This document shows positions 24,848-32,551 of a stretch of DNA of 58,852 bases, piece after piece. Each line of letters starts with the position of its first letter. Position 1 is the first letter of the stretch. Below the pieces are notes generated by a model. It was not told where the DNA came from. It searched no databases and worked only from the letters and a program-made list of their open reading frames with translations. Position numbers and translations under genes: made by a program. This DNA comes from Methylobacterium sp. B4 (lineage in GTDB: Bacteria > Pseudomonadota > Alphaproteobacteria > Rhizobiales > Beijerinckiaceae), in the NCBI RefSeq assembly GCF_003201865.1, contig NZ_QJJJ01000026.1, positions 1-58,852 of the forward strand. Direction: 5' to 3'.

Positions 24848-25312
24848 ATGCGTGTGATCCAACGCGTTCTGGGCAGCCGGTCGGAAGCGGGGCTCGCCGG
24901 ACGCCTGCATCACCTCGAACATCACGGCGCGGTGGACATCCTGCGGGTGCCGAGCGCCGACGTGGCCCGGCGGCGCCTGCGGGCGACGACGGTCGGAGGC
25001 GAGGAGATCGCGCTGGCCCTGCCGCGGGATCAGGCCCTGTTCGACGGGGCCGTGCTCGTCCTCGAAGATGGTCACGCCCTCGTCGCCCGCGTCGGCGCCG
25101 AGAGTTGGCTGCGGCTCGTACCGCGTTCCACCGCCGACGCGCTCGAACTCGGCTACCATGCCGGCAACCTGCACTGGCGGGTCCGCTTCGATCACGGCGC
25201 GATCCTCGTCGCGCTGGAAGGGCCGGTCGAGGATTACCTCGTCCGCCTCGGCGCCCTGGTCGAGGAGGGCCGCGTCACCCACTCGATCGACGCGGCGGTC
25301 GAGGAGGCCTGA
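24848..25312 (+). CDS. ureE: Urease accessory protein UreE (nickel metallochaperone)
   Basis: 154 residues beginning MRVIQRVLGSR. The N-terminal peptide-binding domain (about 1-75) and C-terminal metal-binding domain include the conserved ELGYHAGNLHWRVRF stretch carrying the dimer-interface histidine, as in UreE His96. It lacks the long His-rich tail seen in some homologues. The frame is open upstream to 24674 but that part is not UreE-like; GGAG at 24835 supports 24848. First gene of the urease operon. Confidence 0.9.
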   Translation: MRVIQRVLGSRSEAGLAGRLHHLEHHGAVDILRVPSADVARRRLRATTVGGEEIALALPRDQALFDGAVLVLEDGHALVARVGAESWLRLVPRSTADALELGYHAGNLHWRVRFDHGAILVALEGPVEDYLVRLGALVEEGRVTHSIDAAVEEA

Positions 25313-25316
25313 GGCC

Positions 25317-25997
25317 TTGCTCGCCGCCCTCACCGCGCTCCAGCAAGCCGACACGGCCTTCCCGAGCGGCAGCTTCGCTTTCTCCAACGGCCTCGAAGGC
25401 TTGGTGGCCGAGAATCCGGCCTTCGACGAGGCGGCGCTCGCCCGCATCGTGGCGGCGGCCCTACGCTTCCGCTGGGCCGAGACCGACCGGGTCGCGCTGA
25501 TCCTGGCCCACCGCGCGGGCGGCGCCATCGCCCCCCTCGCGGCCATCGACGCGGCGCTCGAGGCCGCCTCGCTCTCCGAGCCGATGCGGGTCGGCAGCCG
25601 CCGCAACGGCGCCTCGCTGCTGGCCTCGCATGCCCGCCTCGGCACGCCGGGCGCCGCCGACCTGCGCGCGGCCGTGCGGGCGGGCCGGCTGCTCGGGCAC
25701 CTTCCCACGGTCCAGGGCGCGCTCTGGCCGGCGCTCGGCCTCGACGAGCGCGGAGCGGCGTCGGTCTCGGGCTACCTGTTCGCCAGCGGGCTCACCTCGG
25801 CCGCGGTGCGGCTCGGCGCCGTCGGGGCGATCGAGGCGCAGCGGACTTTAGGCGGCGCGCTGCCGCTGATCGCCGAACTTCTGGAGCGGCCCGTGCCCGA
25901 GCCGGCGGGTGCCATCGAACTCACCGGCTTCACTCCGCTGATCGAGATCGCCGCCATGCGCCAAGCCCAGGCCGAACTCCGCCTGTTCGCGAATTGA
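25317..25997 (+). CDS. ureF: Urease accessory protein UreF
   Basis: 226 residues from TTG 25317 with GAGGAGG upstream, 4 bp after ureE. Family features include ADTAFPSGSFAFSNGLEGLV, HLPTVQGALWPALG and a C-terminal ELTGFTPLIEIAAMRQAQAE. UreF joins UreD and UreG in the GTP-dependent complex that inserts nickel into apo-urease. All-alpha cytoplasmic protein. Confidence 0.9.
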   Translation: MLAALTALQQADTAFPSGSFAFSNGLEGLVAENPAFDEAALARIVAAALRFRWAETDRVALILAHRAGGAIAPLAAIDAALEAASLSEPMRVGSRRNGASLLASHARLGTPGAADLRAAVRAGRLLGHLPTVQGALWPALGLDERGAASVSGYLFASGLTSAAVRLGAVGAIEAQRTLGGALPLIAELLERPVPEPAGAIELTGFTPLIEIAAMRQAQAELRLFAN

Positions 25998-26010
25998 AGG
26001 AGCCGCGCCG

Positions 26011-26706
26011 ATGCTGCTGACGCCGACCGAGATGGAACGGCTCACGATCTTCACCGCCGCCGAACTCGCCCGCAAGCGGCGGGCGCGGGGGCTGAAGCTC
26101 AACTACCCGGAGGCGGTGGCGATCATCACCGACGCGATCCTGGAGGGTGCCCGCGACGGGCGCTCCGTGGCCGACCTCATCGGCTGGGGCTCGACCATCC
26201 TGACGACCGGCGACGTGATGCCGGGGGTGGCCGCGATGATGCCGATCCTGCAGGTCGAGTGCGTCTTCCCCGACGGCACCAAGCTCGTCACCGTGCACGA
26301 GCCGATCCGGCCGGCGGAAGGGGCGGAGCCCGACACGCTGGAACCCGGCGCCATCCTGCCGGCGGAGGGCGAGATCGAGCTTGCCGCCGGGCGACCGCGG
26401 GTGAGCCTCGATGTCGTCAACACCGGCGACCGGCCAGTGCAGATCGGCTCGCACTACCACTTCTTCGAGGTCAACCGGGCGCTCGATTTCGACCGCGCCC
26501 GGGCGCTGGGCTTCCGCCTCGACATCCCGGCGGGCACGGCGGTGCGGTTCGAGCCGGGCCAGCGCAAGACGGTGACGCTCACGGGCTTCGGCGGCGACCG
26601 GGAACTCACCGGCCTCAACAACCTGACGCAGGGCAAACTCGATTCTGAGGCCGCCCGCGCCGACGCGCTGGCCCGCGCCAAGGCCCGCGGCTTCAAGGGC
26701 GCCTGA
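26011..26706 (+). CDS. ureAB: Fused urease gamma-beta subunit (UreAB)
   Basis: 231 residues. Residues 1-100 are the gamma subunit (MLLTPTEMERLTIFTAAELA, LNYPEAVAIITDAILEGARDG, VMPGVAAMMPILQVE). After a short linker, about 120-225 are the beta subunit (GRPRVSLDVVNTGDRPVQIG, SHYHFFEVNRALDFDR, GTAVRFEPGQRKTV). Such fusion is known from Helicobacter and some alphaproteobacteria; most bacteria keep ureA and ureB apart. The gene follows ureF by 13 bp. Confidence 0.92.
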   Translation: MLLTPTEMERLTIFTAAELARKRRARGLKLNYPEAVAIITDAILEGARDGRSVADLIGWGSTILTTGDVMPGVAAMMPILQVECVFPDGTKLVTVHEPIRPAEGAEPDTLEPGAILPAEGEIELAAGRPRVSLDVVNTGDRPVQIGSHYHFFEVNRALDFDRARALGFRLDIPAGTAVRFEPGQRKTVTLTGFGGDRELTGLNNLTQGKLDSEAARADALARAKARGFKGA

Positions 26707-26722
26707 GGGAGACGCGGAAAAC

Positions 26723-28435
26723 ATGGTCACGATCCCCCGGCGCGACTACGCCGCCCTCTACGGTCCCACCACCGGCGACGGGGTGCGGCTCGCCGACACC
26801 TCGCTCATCGCCGTGGTCGAGCACGATCACGCGGTCTACGGCGACGAGTGCCTGCACGGCGGCGGCAAGACGCTTCGGGATGGCATCGGGCTCGCGCCCG
26901 GCGTCACGGCGGCGGAAGGAGCCCTCGACTTCCTCCTGTGCAACGTCCTCGTCATCGATCCCGTGATCGGTATCGTGAAGGGCGATCTCGGCATCAAGGA
27001 CGGGCGCATCGTCGGTCTCGGCAAGGCCGGCAACCCGGCGATCATGGACGGGGTCGATCCGCGCCTGATCGTGTCGGCCGGCACCACGGTGCGCGACTGC
27101 GAGGGGCTGATCGCGACGCCGGGCGCCATCGACGTGCACGTGCACTTCGATTCCGCGGGGCTGCCCGACCACGCCATCGCGTCGGGCATCACGACGCTGC
27201 TCGGCGGCTCGCTCGGGCCGATCACGGTGGGCATCGATTCCGGCGGGCCGTTCAACACGGGAAAAATGCTTCAGGCGGCGGAAGCCTGGCCCGTCAATTT
27301 CGGTTTTTTGGGAAGGGGCAACACCCACAAGCCGGCGGCCTTGAAGGAACAGCTTGAGACCGGCGTGCTCGGCCTCAAGATCCATGAGGATTGGGGGGCG
27401 ATGCCGGCGGCGATCGATGCCTGCCTCGGCTTTGCCGACGAATACGACTTCCAGGTCCAGCTCCACACCGACACGCTCAACGAGTCGGGCTTCGTGGAGG
27501 ACACGTTGGCGGCGATCGGCGGACGCACGATCCACATGTACCACACGGAAGGCGCCGGCGGCGGGCACGCGCCGGACATCATCCGCGTGGCGGGGCTGCC
27601 CCACTGTCTGCCCTCCTCGACGAACCCGACCAATCCCTACACGGTCAACACGTTCGACGAGCACCTCGACATGACGATGGTGTGCCACCACCTCAATCCG
27701 GCTTTGCCCGAGGACGTGGCGTTTGCCGAAAGCCGCATCCGCGCGCAGACCATCGCGGCCGAGGACGTGCTGCACGATATCGGCGCGATCTCGATGCTCG
27801 GCTCCGACAGTCAGGGCATGGGCCGCATCCACGAGGTGATCTGCCGGACATGGCAGCTCGCCTCCAAGATGAAGGACCAGCGCGGGAGCCTGCCGGAGGA
27901 ACGGCCGGGCTTCGGCGACAACGCCCGGATCAAGCGCTACATCGCTAAATACACCATCAACGCCGCGCGCACCTTCGGCATCCAAGAGCACATCGGCTCG
28001 CTGGAGCCCGGCAAGATGGCCGATATCGTGATCTGGCGCCCGGCCTTCTTCGGCATCAAGCCGGAACTCGTGATCAAGGGCGGCTTCATCGCCTGGGGTG
28101 CCATGGGCGATTCCGCGGCCTCGCTGATGACCTGCGAGCCGATGCTGATGCGCCCGCAATGGGGCGCGTTCGGGCTCGCCAAGCAGGGGCTGTCGGCCTG
28201 TTTCGTCCACCCGCTGGCGATCGAGGGCGGGCTTCGCGAGAGCCTGGGCCTGCGAAAGAACCTGCTGCCGGCCCGCGGCACCCGCCGGCTCACCAAGGCC
28301 GACATGCTCTGGAACGACGCCTGCCCGGAGATCCGGGTCGATCCGCAGACCTTCGAGGTCTTCGTGGACGGGCAGCTCGCCACCTGCGAGCCCGCGACCG
28401 TCCTGCCGCTGGCTCAACGGTACATGCTGCGATGA
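26723..28435 (+). CDS. ureC: Urease alpha subunit UreC
   Basis: 570 residues. The nickel ligands are visible: His139 and His141 (DVHVHFD), the lysine to be carbamylated Lys219 (GLKIHEDWG), His248 (VQLHTD), His274 (MYHTEG) and Asp362 (LGSDSQGMG). The flap cysteine is Cys321 with His322/His323 (VCHHLNP). The sequence is divergent from Klebsiella-type UreC around the first histidines (HFDSAGLPDHAIASG). All catalytic residues are intact. It hydrolyses urea to ammonia and carbamate in the cytoplasm. Confidence 0.95.
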   Translation: MVTIPRRDYAALYGPTTGDGVRLADTSLIAVVEHDHAVYGDECLHGGGKTLRDGIGLAPGVTAAEGALDFLLCNVLVIDPVIGIVKGDLGIKDGRIVGLGKAGNPAIMDGVDPRLIVSAGTTVRDCEGLIATPGAIDVHVHFDSAGLPDHAIASGITTLLGGSLGPITVGIDSGGPFNTGKMLQAAEAWPVNFGFLGRGNTHKPAALKEQLETGVLGLKIHEDWGAMPAAIDACLGFADEYDFQVQLHTDTLNESGFVEDTLAAIGGRTIHMYHTEGAGGGHAPDIIRVAGLPHCLPSSTNPTNPYTVNTFDEHLDMTMVCHHLNPALPEDVAFAESRIRAQTIAAEDVLHDIGAISMLGSDSQGMGRIHEVICRTWQLASKMKDQRGSLPEERPGFGDNARIKRYIAKYTINAARTFGIQEHIGSLEPGKMADIVIWRPAFFGIKPELVIKGGFIAWGAMGDSAASLMTCEPMLMRPQWGAFGLAKQGLSACFVHPLAIEGGLRESLGLRKNLLPARGTRRLTKADMLWNDACPEIRVDPQTFEVFVDGQLATCEPATVLPLAQRYMLR

Positions 28436-29076
28436 GTGCGTCTCCCTCCCCCGCCCCGCCCGAATCCGTCACCGCCGCCCGCATCGGCATCGGCGGCCCC
28501 GTCGGCTCCGGCAAGACCGCGCTGATCGAGCGGCTGATCCCGGCGCTCCAGGCGCGCGGCGTCGATCTCGCGGTCGTCACCAACGACCTCGTCACCAAGG
28601 AGGATGCCGAGCGCCTGCGCCGCTCCGGGCTGATCGACCCGGCCCGGGTCGAGGCGGTGGAGGCCGGCGCCTGCCCGCACACCGTCATCCGCGAGGACCC
28701 GACCCTCAACATCGCCGCGGGCGACGATCTGGAGGCGAAGTTTCCAGGGCTCCAGCTCCTGATCTTCGAGTCGGGGGGCGACAACCTCGCCTCGACCTTC
28801 TCCCTCGATCTCGTCGATTGGTGGATCTTCGTGATCGACGTGGCGGGTGGCGACGACATCCCGCGCAAACGCGGCCCCGGCGTGCTGCGCTGCGACCTCC
28901 TCGTCATCAACAAGACCGATCTCGCGCCCCATGTCGGCGTCGATCTGCCCGGCATGCTGGCGGAGGCCGCGCGGGTGCGGGGCACCAAGCCCGTGGCCGC
29001 CACGAATGCCCGCTCCGGCGAGGGCGTGGAGGCGGTGGCCGACGCGATCTGCCGCGCCGTGCTGTTCGCGCCCTGA
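28432..29076 (+). CDS. ureG: Urease accessory GTPase UreG
   Basis: 214 residues with the P-loop GGPVGSGKT at 21-29, the Cys-Pro-His metal motif (EAGACPHTVIRED), FESGGDNLASTFS, and NKTDLAPHVGVDL as the guanine-specificity motif. It provides GTP-driven nickel delivery to urease. It overlaps ureC by 4 bp and ureD by 1 bp. Confidence 0.95.
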   Translation: MSASPSPAPPESVTAARIGIGGPVGSGKTALIERLIPALQARGVDLAVVTNDLVTKEDAERLRRSGLIDPARVEAVEAGACPHTVIREDPTLNIAAGDDLEAKFPGLQLLIFESGGDNLASTFSLDLVDWWIFVIDVAGGDDIPRKRGPGVLRCDLLVINKTDLAPHVGVDLPGMLAEAARVRGTKPVAATNARSGEGVEAVADAICRAVLFAP

Positions 29077-29948
29077 TGGCCCTGTCGCTGGACGGCCTTC
29101 CCGAGACGCCTCCCCCAACCGCGCCGGTCGGGCGCCGGGTGCAGGCGTCCCTCGTCTTCGCCCGTGGCGGGGGCACCACCGTGCTGTCGCGGCAGGTCGT
29201 GCCCTACCCGTTCCACATCACCCGCGCCTTCCGGATGCATCCGGCAAGTCCGGATCTCGCGACCCTCTACCTGCAATCGGCCTCCGGCGGCCTCTACGCC
29301 GCCGACCACCTCACCCTCGCGGTCGAGGCGCGAACCGGCGCGCGGGCGCATGTCACCACGCAGGCCGGCACGGTCGTGCATCGCGGCAGCCCCGAACCCT
29401 CGCGCCAGGAGACGCGGCTCACCATCGCCGCGGATGCTTTCCTCGCGCTCAATCCCGATCCGCTGATCCTGTTTCCGGGTGCACACCTCGCCGTCTCCAC
29501 CGCGATCACCGCCGAGCCCGGCGCCCGCGCCATCGTCACCGAGAGCATCGCCTGTCACGACCCCGCGGGCGAGGGCCGTCCGTTCGACCGGCTCGACCTC
29601 GGCCTGACGATCCGCACCCCTGAAGGGCGCGCCCTGGTGCGGGAGCGCAGCCGCATCGACGGGACGGCGTTCGCGGCGCCGGATTCACCGATGGGGCCTC
29701 ACCGCGCCTACGGCACGATGGTCGTGCTCGGCGCGCCGGACGACGCGCGCCTGGCCGGCCTCCGCCTGAGGCAGGCGGCCGACGCAGTCGGCTGCCTGAC
29801 CGGCGTGAGCCCGCTGCCGAACGGCGCGGGACTCGGCCTGCGCCTGCTCGCCCCGGACGGCGGTGCGCTGTCAGCGGGCATGGATGCGGTGTTCCGGATC
29901 GTGTTCGAGGTCCTGAGCGGATGCGCGCCGGGGCGGCGCCGAAAGTAA
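29076..29948 (+). CDS. ureD: Urease accessory protein UreD (UreH)
   Basis: 290 residues: PYPFHITRAFRMHPASPD, GGLYAADHL, VTTQAGTVVHRG and LILFPGAHLAVST are typical UreD strands. It is the scaffold on which UreF and UreG assemble with apo-urease. It shares one base with the UreG stop. Placing ureD last is unusual; in most operons it is first. Confidence 0.92.
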   Translation: MALSLDGLPETPPPTAPVGRRVQASLVFARGGGTTVLSRQVVPYPFHITRAFRMHPASPDLATLYLQSASGGLYAADHLTLAVEARTGARAHVTTQAGTVVHRGSPEPSRQETRLTIAADAFLALNPDPLILFPGAHLAVSTAITAEPGARAIVTESIACHDPAGEGRPFDRLDLGLTIRTPEGRALVRERSRIDGTAFAAPDSPMGPHRAYGTMVVLGAPDDARLAGLRLRQAADAVGCLTGVSPLPNGAGLGLRLLAPDGGALSAGMDAVFRIVFEVLSGCAPGRRRK

Positions 29949-29985
29949 AGACCGGCCATCGACGCTCAGGCAGGCAGCATATCGC

Positions 29986-30052
29986 AAGAAATATGGGCAG
30001 ACCGCACAGCAATTCTCCTTGATGCAATTTGGCTTCTTCAGAAGAAATATGG
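29986..30052. repeat. Direct repeat AAGAAATATGG in urtA promoter region
   Basis: Identical 11-bp copies at 29986-29996 and 30042-30052, 56 bp apart start to start, in the otherwise unfeatured 160-bp gap between ureD and the urtA-type gene. Possible regulator sites. Confidence 0.4.
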
Positions 30053-30137
30053 ACGGGGGCACTGGCATCATCTGGCGGCCTAACGGCCGTCATTCGAGCC
30101 GATCTGCCGGATGACGTTCGAAGGACTTCGAAGACAC

Positions 30138-31379
30138 ATGCGCTCGCGTGACCGAAACGACGCTCACTTCCATCTCCGCCGCCGGCTCATGCTGGGCCTT
30201 GCCGCCTCCCCGCTGCTGAGTGCCCTGCCCGGTCGCGCCTTCGCGCAGGCCGGCGCAGGGGCGCTCGCCGTGACCGACACGGAGGTGACCGTCGGCATCC
30301 TGCATTCGCTGACCGGCACCATGGCGATCTCCGAGACCGGAACGACGCAAGGGGAAAAACTCGCCATCGAGCAGATCAACGCGGCCGGCGGCGTGCTCGG
30401 CCGTCAGATCAAGATCATCCAGGAGGACGGCGCCTCCGATTGGCCGACATTCGCCGAGAAGGCGCGCAAGCTCGTCGTCAACGACCATTGCGCGGCGGTA
30501 TTCGGCTGCATGACCTCGGCCTCGCGCAAGGCGGTCCTGCCGGTCTTCGAGCAGTATAATGGCCTGCTTTATTATCCGACCTACTACGAGGGCCTGGAGC
30601 AGTCGAAGAACGTCATCTACACCGGCCAGGAGGCGACCCAGCAGACATTGGCGGGCCTCGACTGGGTCGGCAAGGAGAAGGGCGCCAAGACGTTCTTCAT
30701 GGTCGGCTCGGACTACATCTGGCCGCGCACCACCAACAAGATCGCAACCAAGCACATTACCAGCGTGCTGAAGGGCACGGTCGCGGGCGAAGAATACTTC
30801 CCGCTCGGCCACACGCAGTTCAACTCGGTCATCAATAAGATCAAGCTCAAGAAGCCCGACGTGATCTTCTCGACCGTCGTCGGCGGCTCGAACGTGGCCT
30901 TCTACAAGCAGCTCAAGGCCGCCGGCATCGACCTCAAGAAGCAGACCCTCGTCACGGTCTCCGTCACCGAGGACGAGGTGGACGGCATCGGCGGCGACAA
31001 CATCGCCGACGCCTATACCTGCATGAAGTACTTCCAGTCGCTCAAGAACCCGGCCAACGAGAAGTTCGTCGCCGACTTCCGGAAGCGCTGGGGCGAGAAG
31101 ACCGTCATCGGTGACGCCACACAGGCGGCCTACTTGAGCCCGTTCCTGTGGAAGGCGGCGGTCGAGAAGGCCGGCACCTTCGAGATCGACCGGGTCATCG
31201 AGGCTTCCCCCGGCATCGAGATGAAGGACGCGCCGGAGGGCTCCGTGAAGATCCACGAGAACCATCACCTCTGGTCGAAGACGCGGGTCGCCCGCGCACG
31301 GGCGGACGGCCAGTTCGACGTGGTCTACGAGAGCCCCGAGCTGATCGAGCCGAACCCGTTCCCAAAGGGCTATCAGTAG
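30138..31379 (+). CDS. UrtA/FmdD-type ABC transporter substrate-binding protein
   Basis: 413 residues. The signal peptide runs about 24-45 (RRRLMLGLAASPLLSALPG, twin-arginine-like), followed by the branched-chain-amino-acid-type binding fold. Urea/short-chain-amide family motifs are IIQEDGASDWPTFAEKARKL, AAVFGCMTSASRKAVLP, LLYYPTYYEG, and VVGGSNVAFYKQLKAAG. ATG 30111 in the same frame is an alternative start. No permease or ATPase genes (urtBCDE) follow, so it must work with components encoded elsewhere. Its place behind urease suggests urea or an amide as ligand. Confidence 0.85.
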   Translation: MRSRDRNDAHFHLRRRLMLGLAASPLLSALPGRAFAQAGAGALAVTDTEVTVGILHSLTGTMAISETGTTQGEKLAIEQINAAGGVLGRQIKIIQEDGASDWPTFAEKARKLVVNDHCAAVFGCMTSASRKAVLPVFEQYNGLLYYPTYYEGLEQSKNVIYTGQEATQQTLAGLDWVGKEKGAKTFFMVGSDYIWPRTTNKIATKHITSVLKGTVAGEEYFPLGHTQFNSVINKIKLKKPDVIFSTVVGGSNVAFYKQLKAAGIDLKKQTLVTVSVTEDEVDGIGGDNIADAYTCMKYFQSLKNPANEKFVADFRKRWGEKTVIGDATQAAYLSPFLWKAAVEKAGTFEIDRVIEASPGIEMKDAPEGSVKIHENHHLWSKTRVARARADGQFDVVYESPELIEPNPFPKGYQ

Positions 31380-31394
31380 GCGGCTCGGGCGGGG

Positions 31395-32549
31395 TCAGAG
31401 GTAGCTCAGACCCCGCCACCGGCTGCGCCGCTTCAGCCGCACCATCCCGAGACAGGCGGGGTAGAGCGCCAGCGCAAGCGCCGCCGCGATCAGCCAGATC
31501 TGGACCGGCGCCCCCACCTCGACCCGGCCCGAGGGACCGGCCAGCCCGAGGGCGGCGAGGCCGTCGTGGATCCCGCGCAGGGCCCAGAGATGGGCGAGGT
31601 AGAAGAACAGCGGCGCTCCGCCGAAGACGGTGAGCACCCCGCGGAGGCGAGCCGGCAGGTGCTCGAACCCAGCGAGCAGCAGCAGGCCGGGACCGAGCGT
31701 CGCGAGCAGGAAGTCGGCCGAGGGCGGGTACTTGGTGAGGTTGATGAAGGACAGGGCGCTCGCCCCCCAGTCCTTGCCCGCCTGCCACGGGTGGGGATCG
31801 CCGTAGCCGTTGAGGCCGCGCAGGGTCAGGAAGGCGGCAAGGCACGTCAGGCCGAGGGCGACGAGGCGTCGGCGGCGCATGGCCGGATCGATTCCCGCTC
31901 CGAAGAGCGGTCCCAGCACGTAGCCCGCCGCAATCACGCCGATCCAGGGCAGCACCGGGTAAGAGGTGCGCGCCGCGCCCCAGGGCAGCGAGATCATTCC
32001 CCGCTGGTGCAGGATCGCCCAGAGCGCGTAGCCCGGCTGGTCGGGGGTCAGCACGATTCCGTCGAGCGCGTTGTGCCCGAGCATGATCGCCAGCGCGAGG
32101 GCGATCAGCACCGCCCGCGGCAGCCAGAGCAGGGCGGCGAGCGCCACCATGCTGAGCCCGATCGCCCAGATCACCTGCAGGTAGAGAATCGGCGGTAGCA
32201 GGCTGCGGGTCCAGGCAAGGTTCACCAGCGTCACTTCGAGGACGATCAGGAAGAGCCCGCGGGTGAGCAGGAAGCGGGCGGTGGCGGCCCGGCCGCCGTG
32301 CTTCTGCCCGTAGAGGTGCGCCGAGAGGCCGGTGAGCAGCAGGAAGACCGGCGCGCAGAGATGCGAGGCGGCCCGCGTCAGGAACAGGCCCGGCGGCGTC
32401 GCCGCGAGATTGACCGGGTCGCTCACCTGGGCCTGGAGATAGAAGAACTCGCGCACGTGATCGACGAGCATCAAGAGCATCACCAGCCCGCGCAGGGCGT
32501 CGATGCTGCCGATGCGCGCGCGCGAAACGGCGTCCTCCTGCCGAGTCAT
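31395..32549 (-). CDS. DUF1624 / heparan-alpha-glucosaminide N-acetyltransferase-like membrane protein
   Basis: 384 residues, about ten membrane segments. The N-terminal signature SIDALRGLVMLLMLVDHVRE and a second histidine-containing segment (AHLWALRG) are those of the DUF1624 family. These proteins transfer acyl groups across the membrane in eukaryotic lysosomes and are largely unstudied in bacteria. It starts 2 bp after the TonB receptor stop, so it should share the cobalamin-riboswitch transcript. Whether it modifies a corrinoid or an envelope component is unknown. Confidence 0.8.
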   Translation of the reverse strand: MTRQEDAVSRARIGSIDALRGLVMLLMLVDHVREFFYLQAQVSDPVNLAATPPGLFLTRAASHLCAPVFLLLTGLSAHLYGQKHGGRAATARFLLTRGLFLIVLEVTLVNLAWTRSLLPPILYLQVIWAIGLSMVALAALLWLPRAVLIALALAIMLGHNALDGIVLTPDQPGYALWAILHQRGMISLPWGAARTSYPVLPWIGVIAAGYVLGPLFGAGIDPAMRRRRLVALGLTCLAAFLTLRGLNGYGDPHPWQAGKDWGASALSFINLTKYPPSADFLLATLGPGLLLLAGFEHLPARLRGVLTVFGGAPLFFYLAHLWALRGIHDGLAALGLAGPSGRVEVGAPVQIWLIAAALALALYPACLGMVRLKRRSRWRGLSYL

Positions 32550-32551
32550 GC

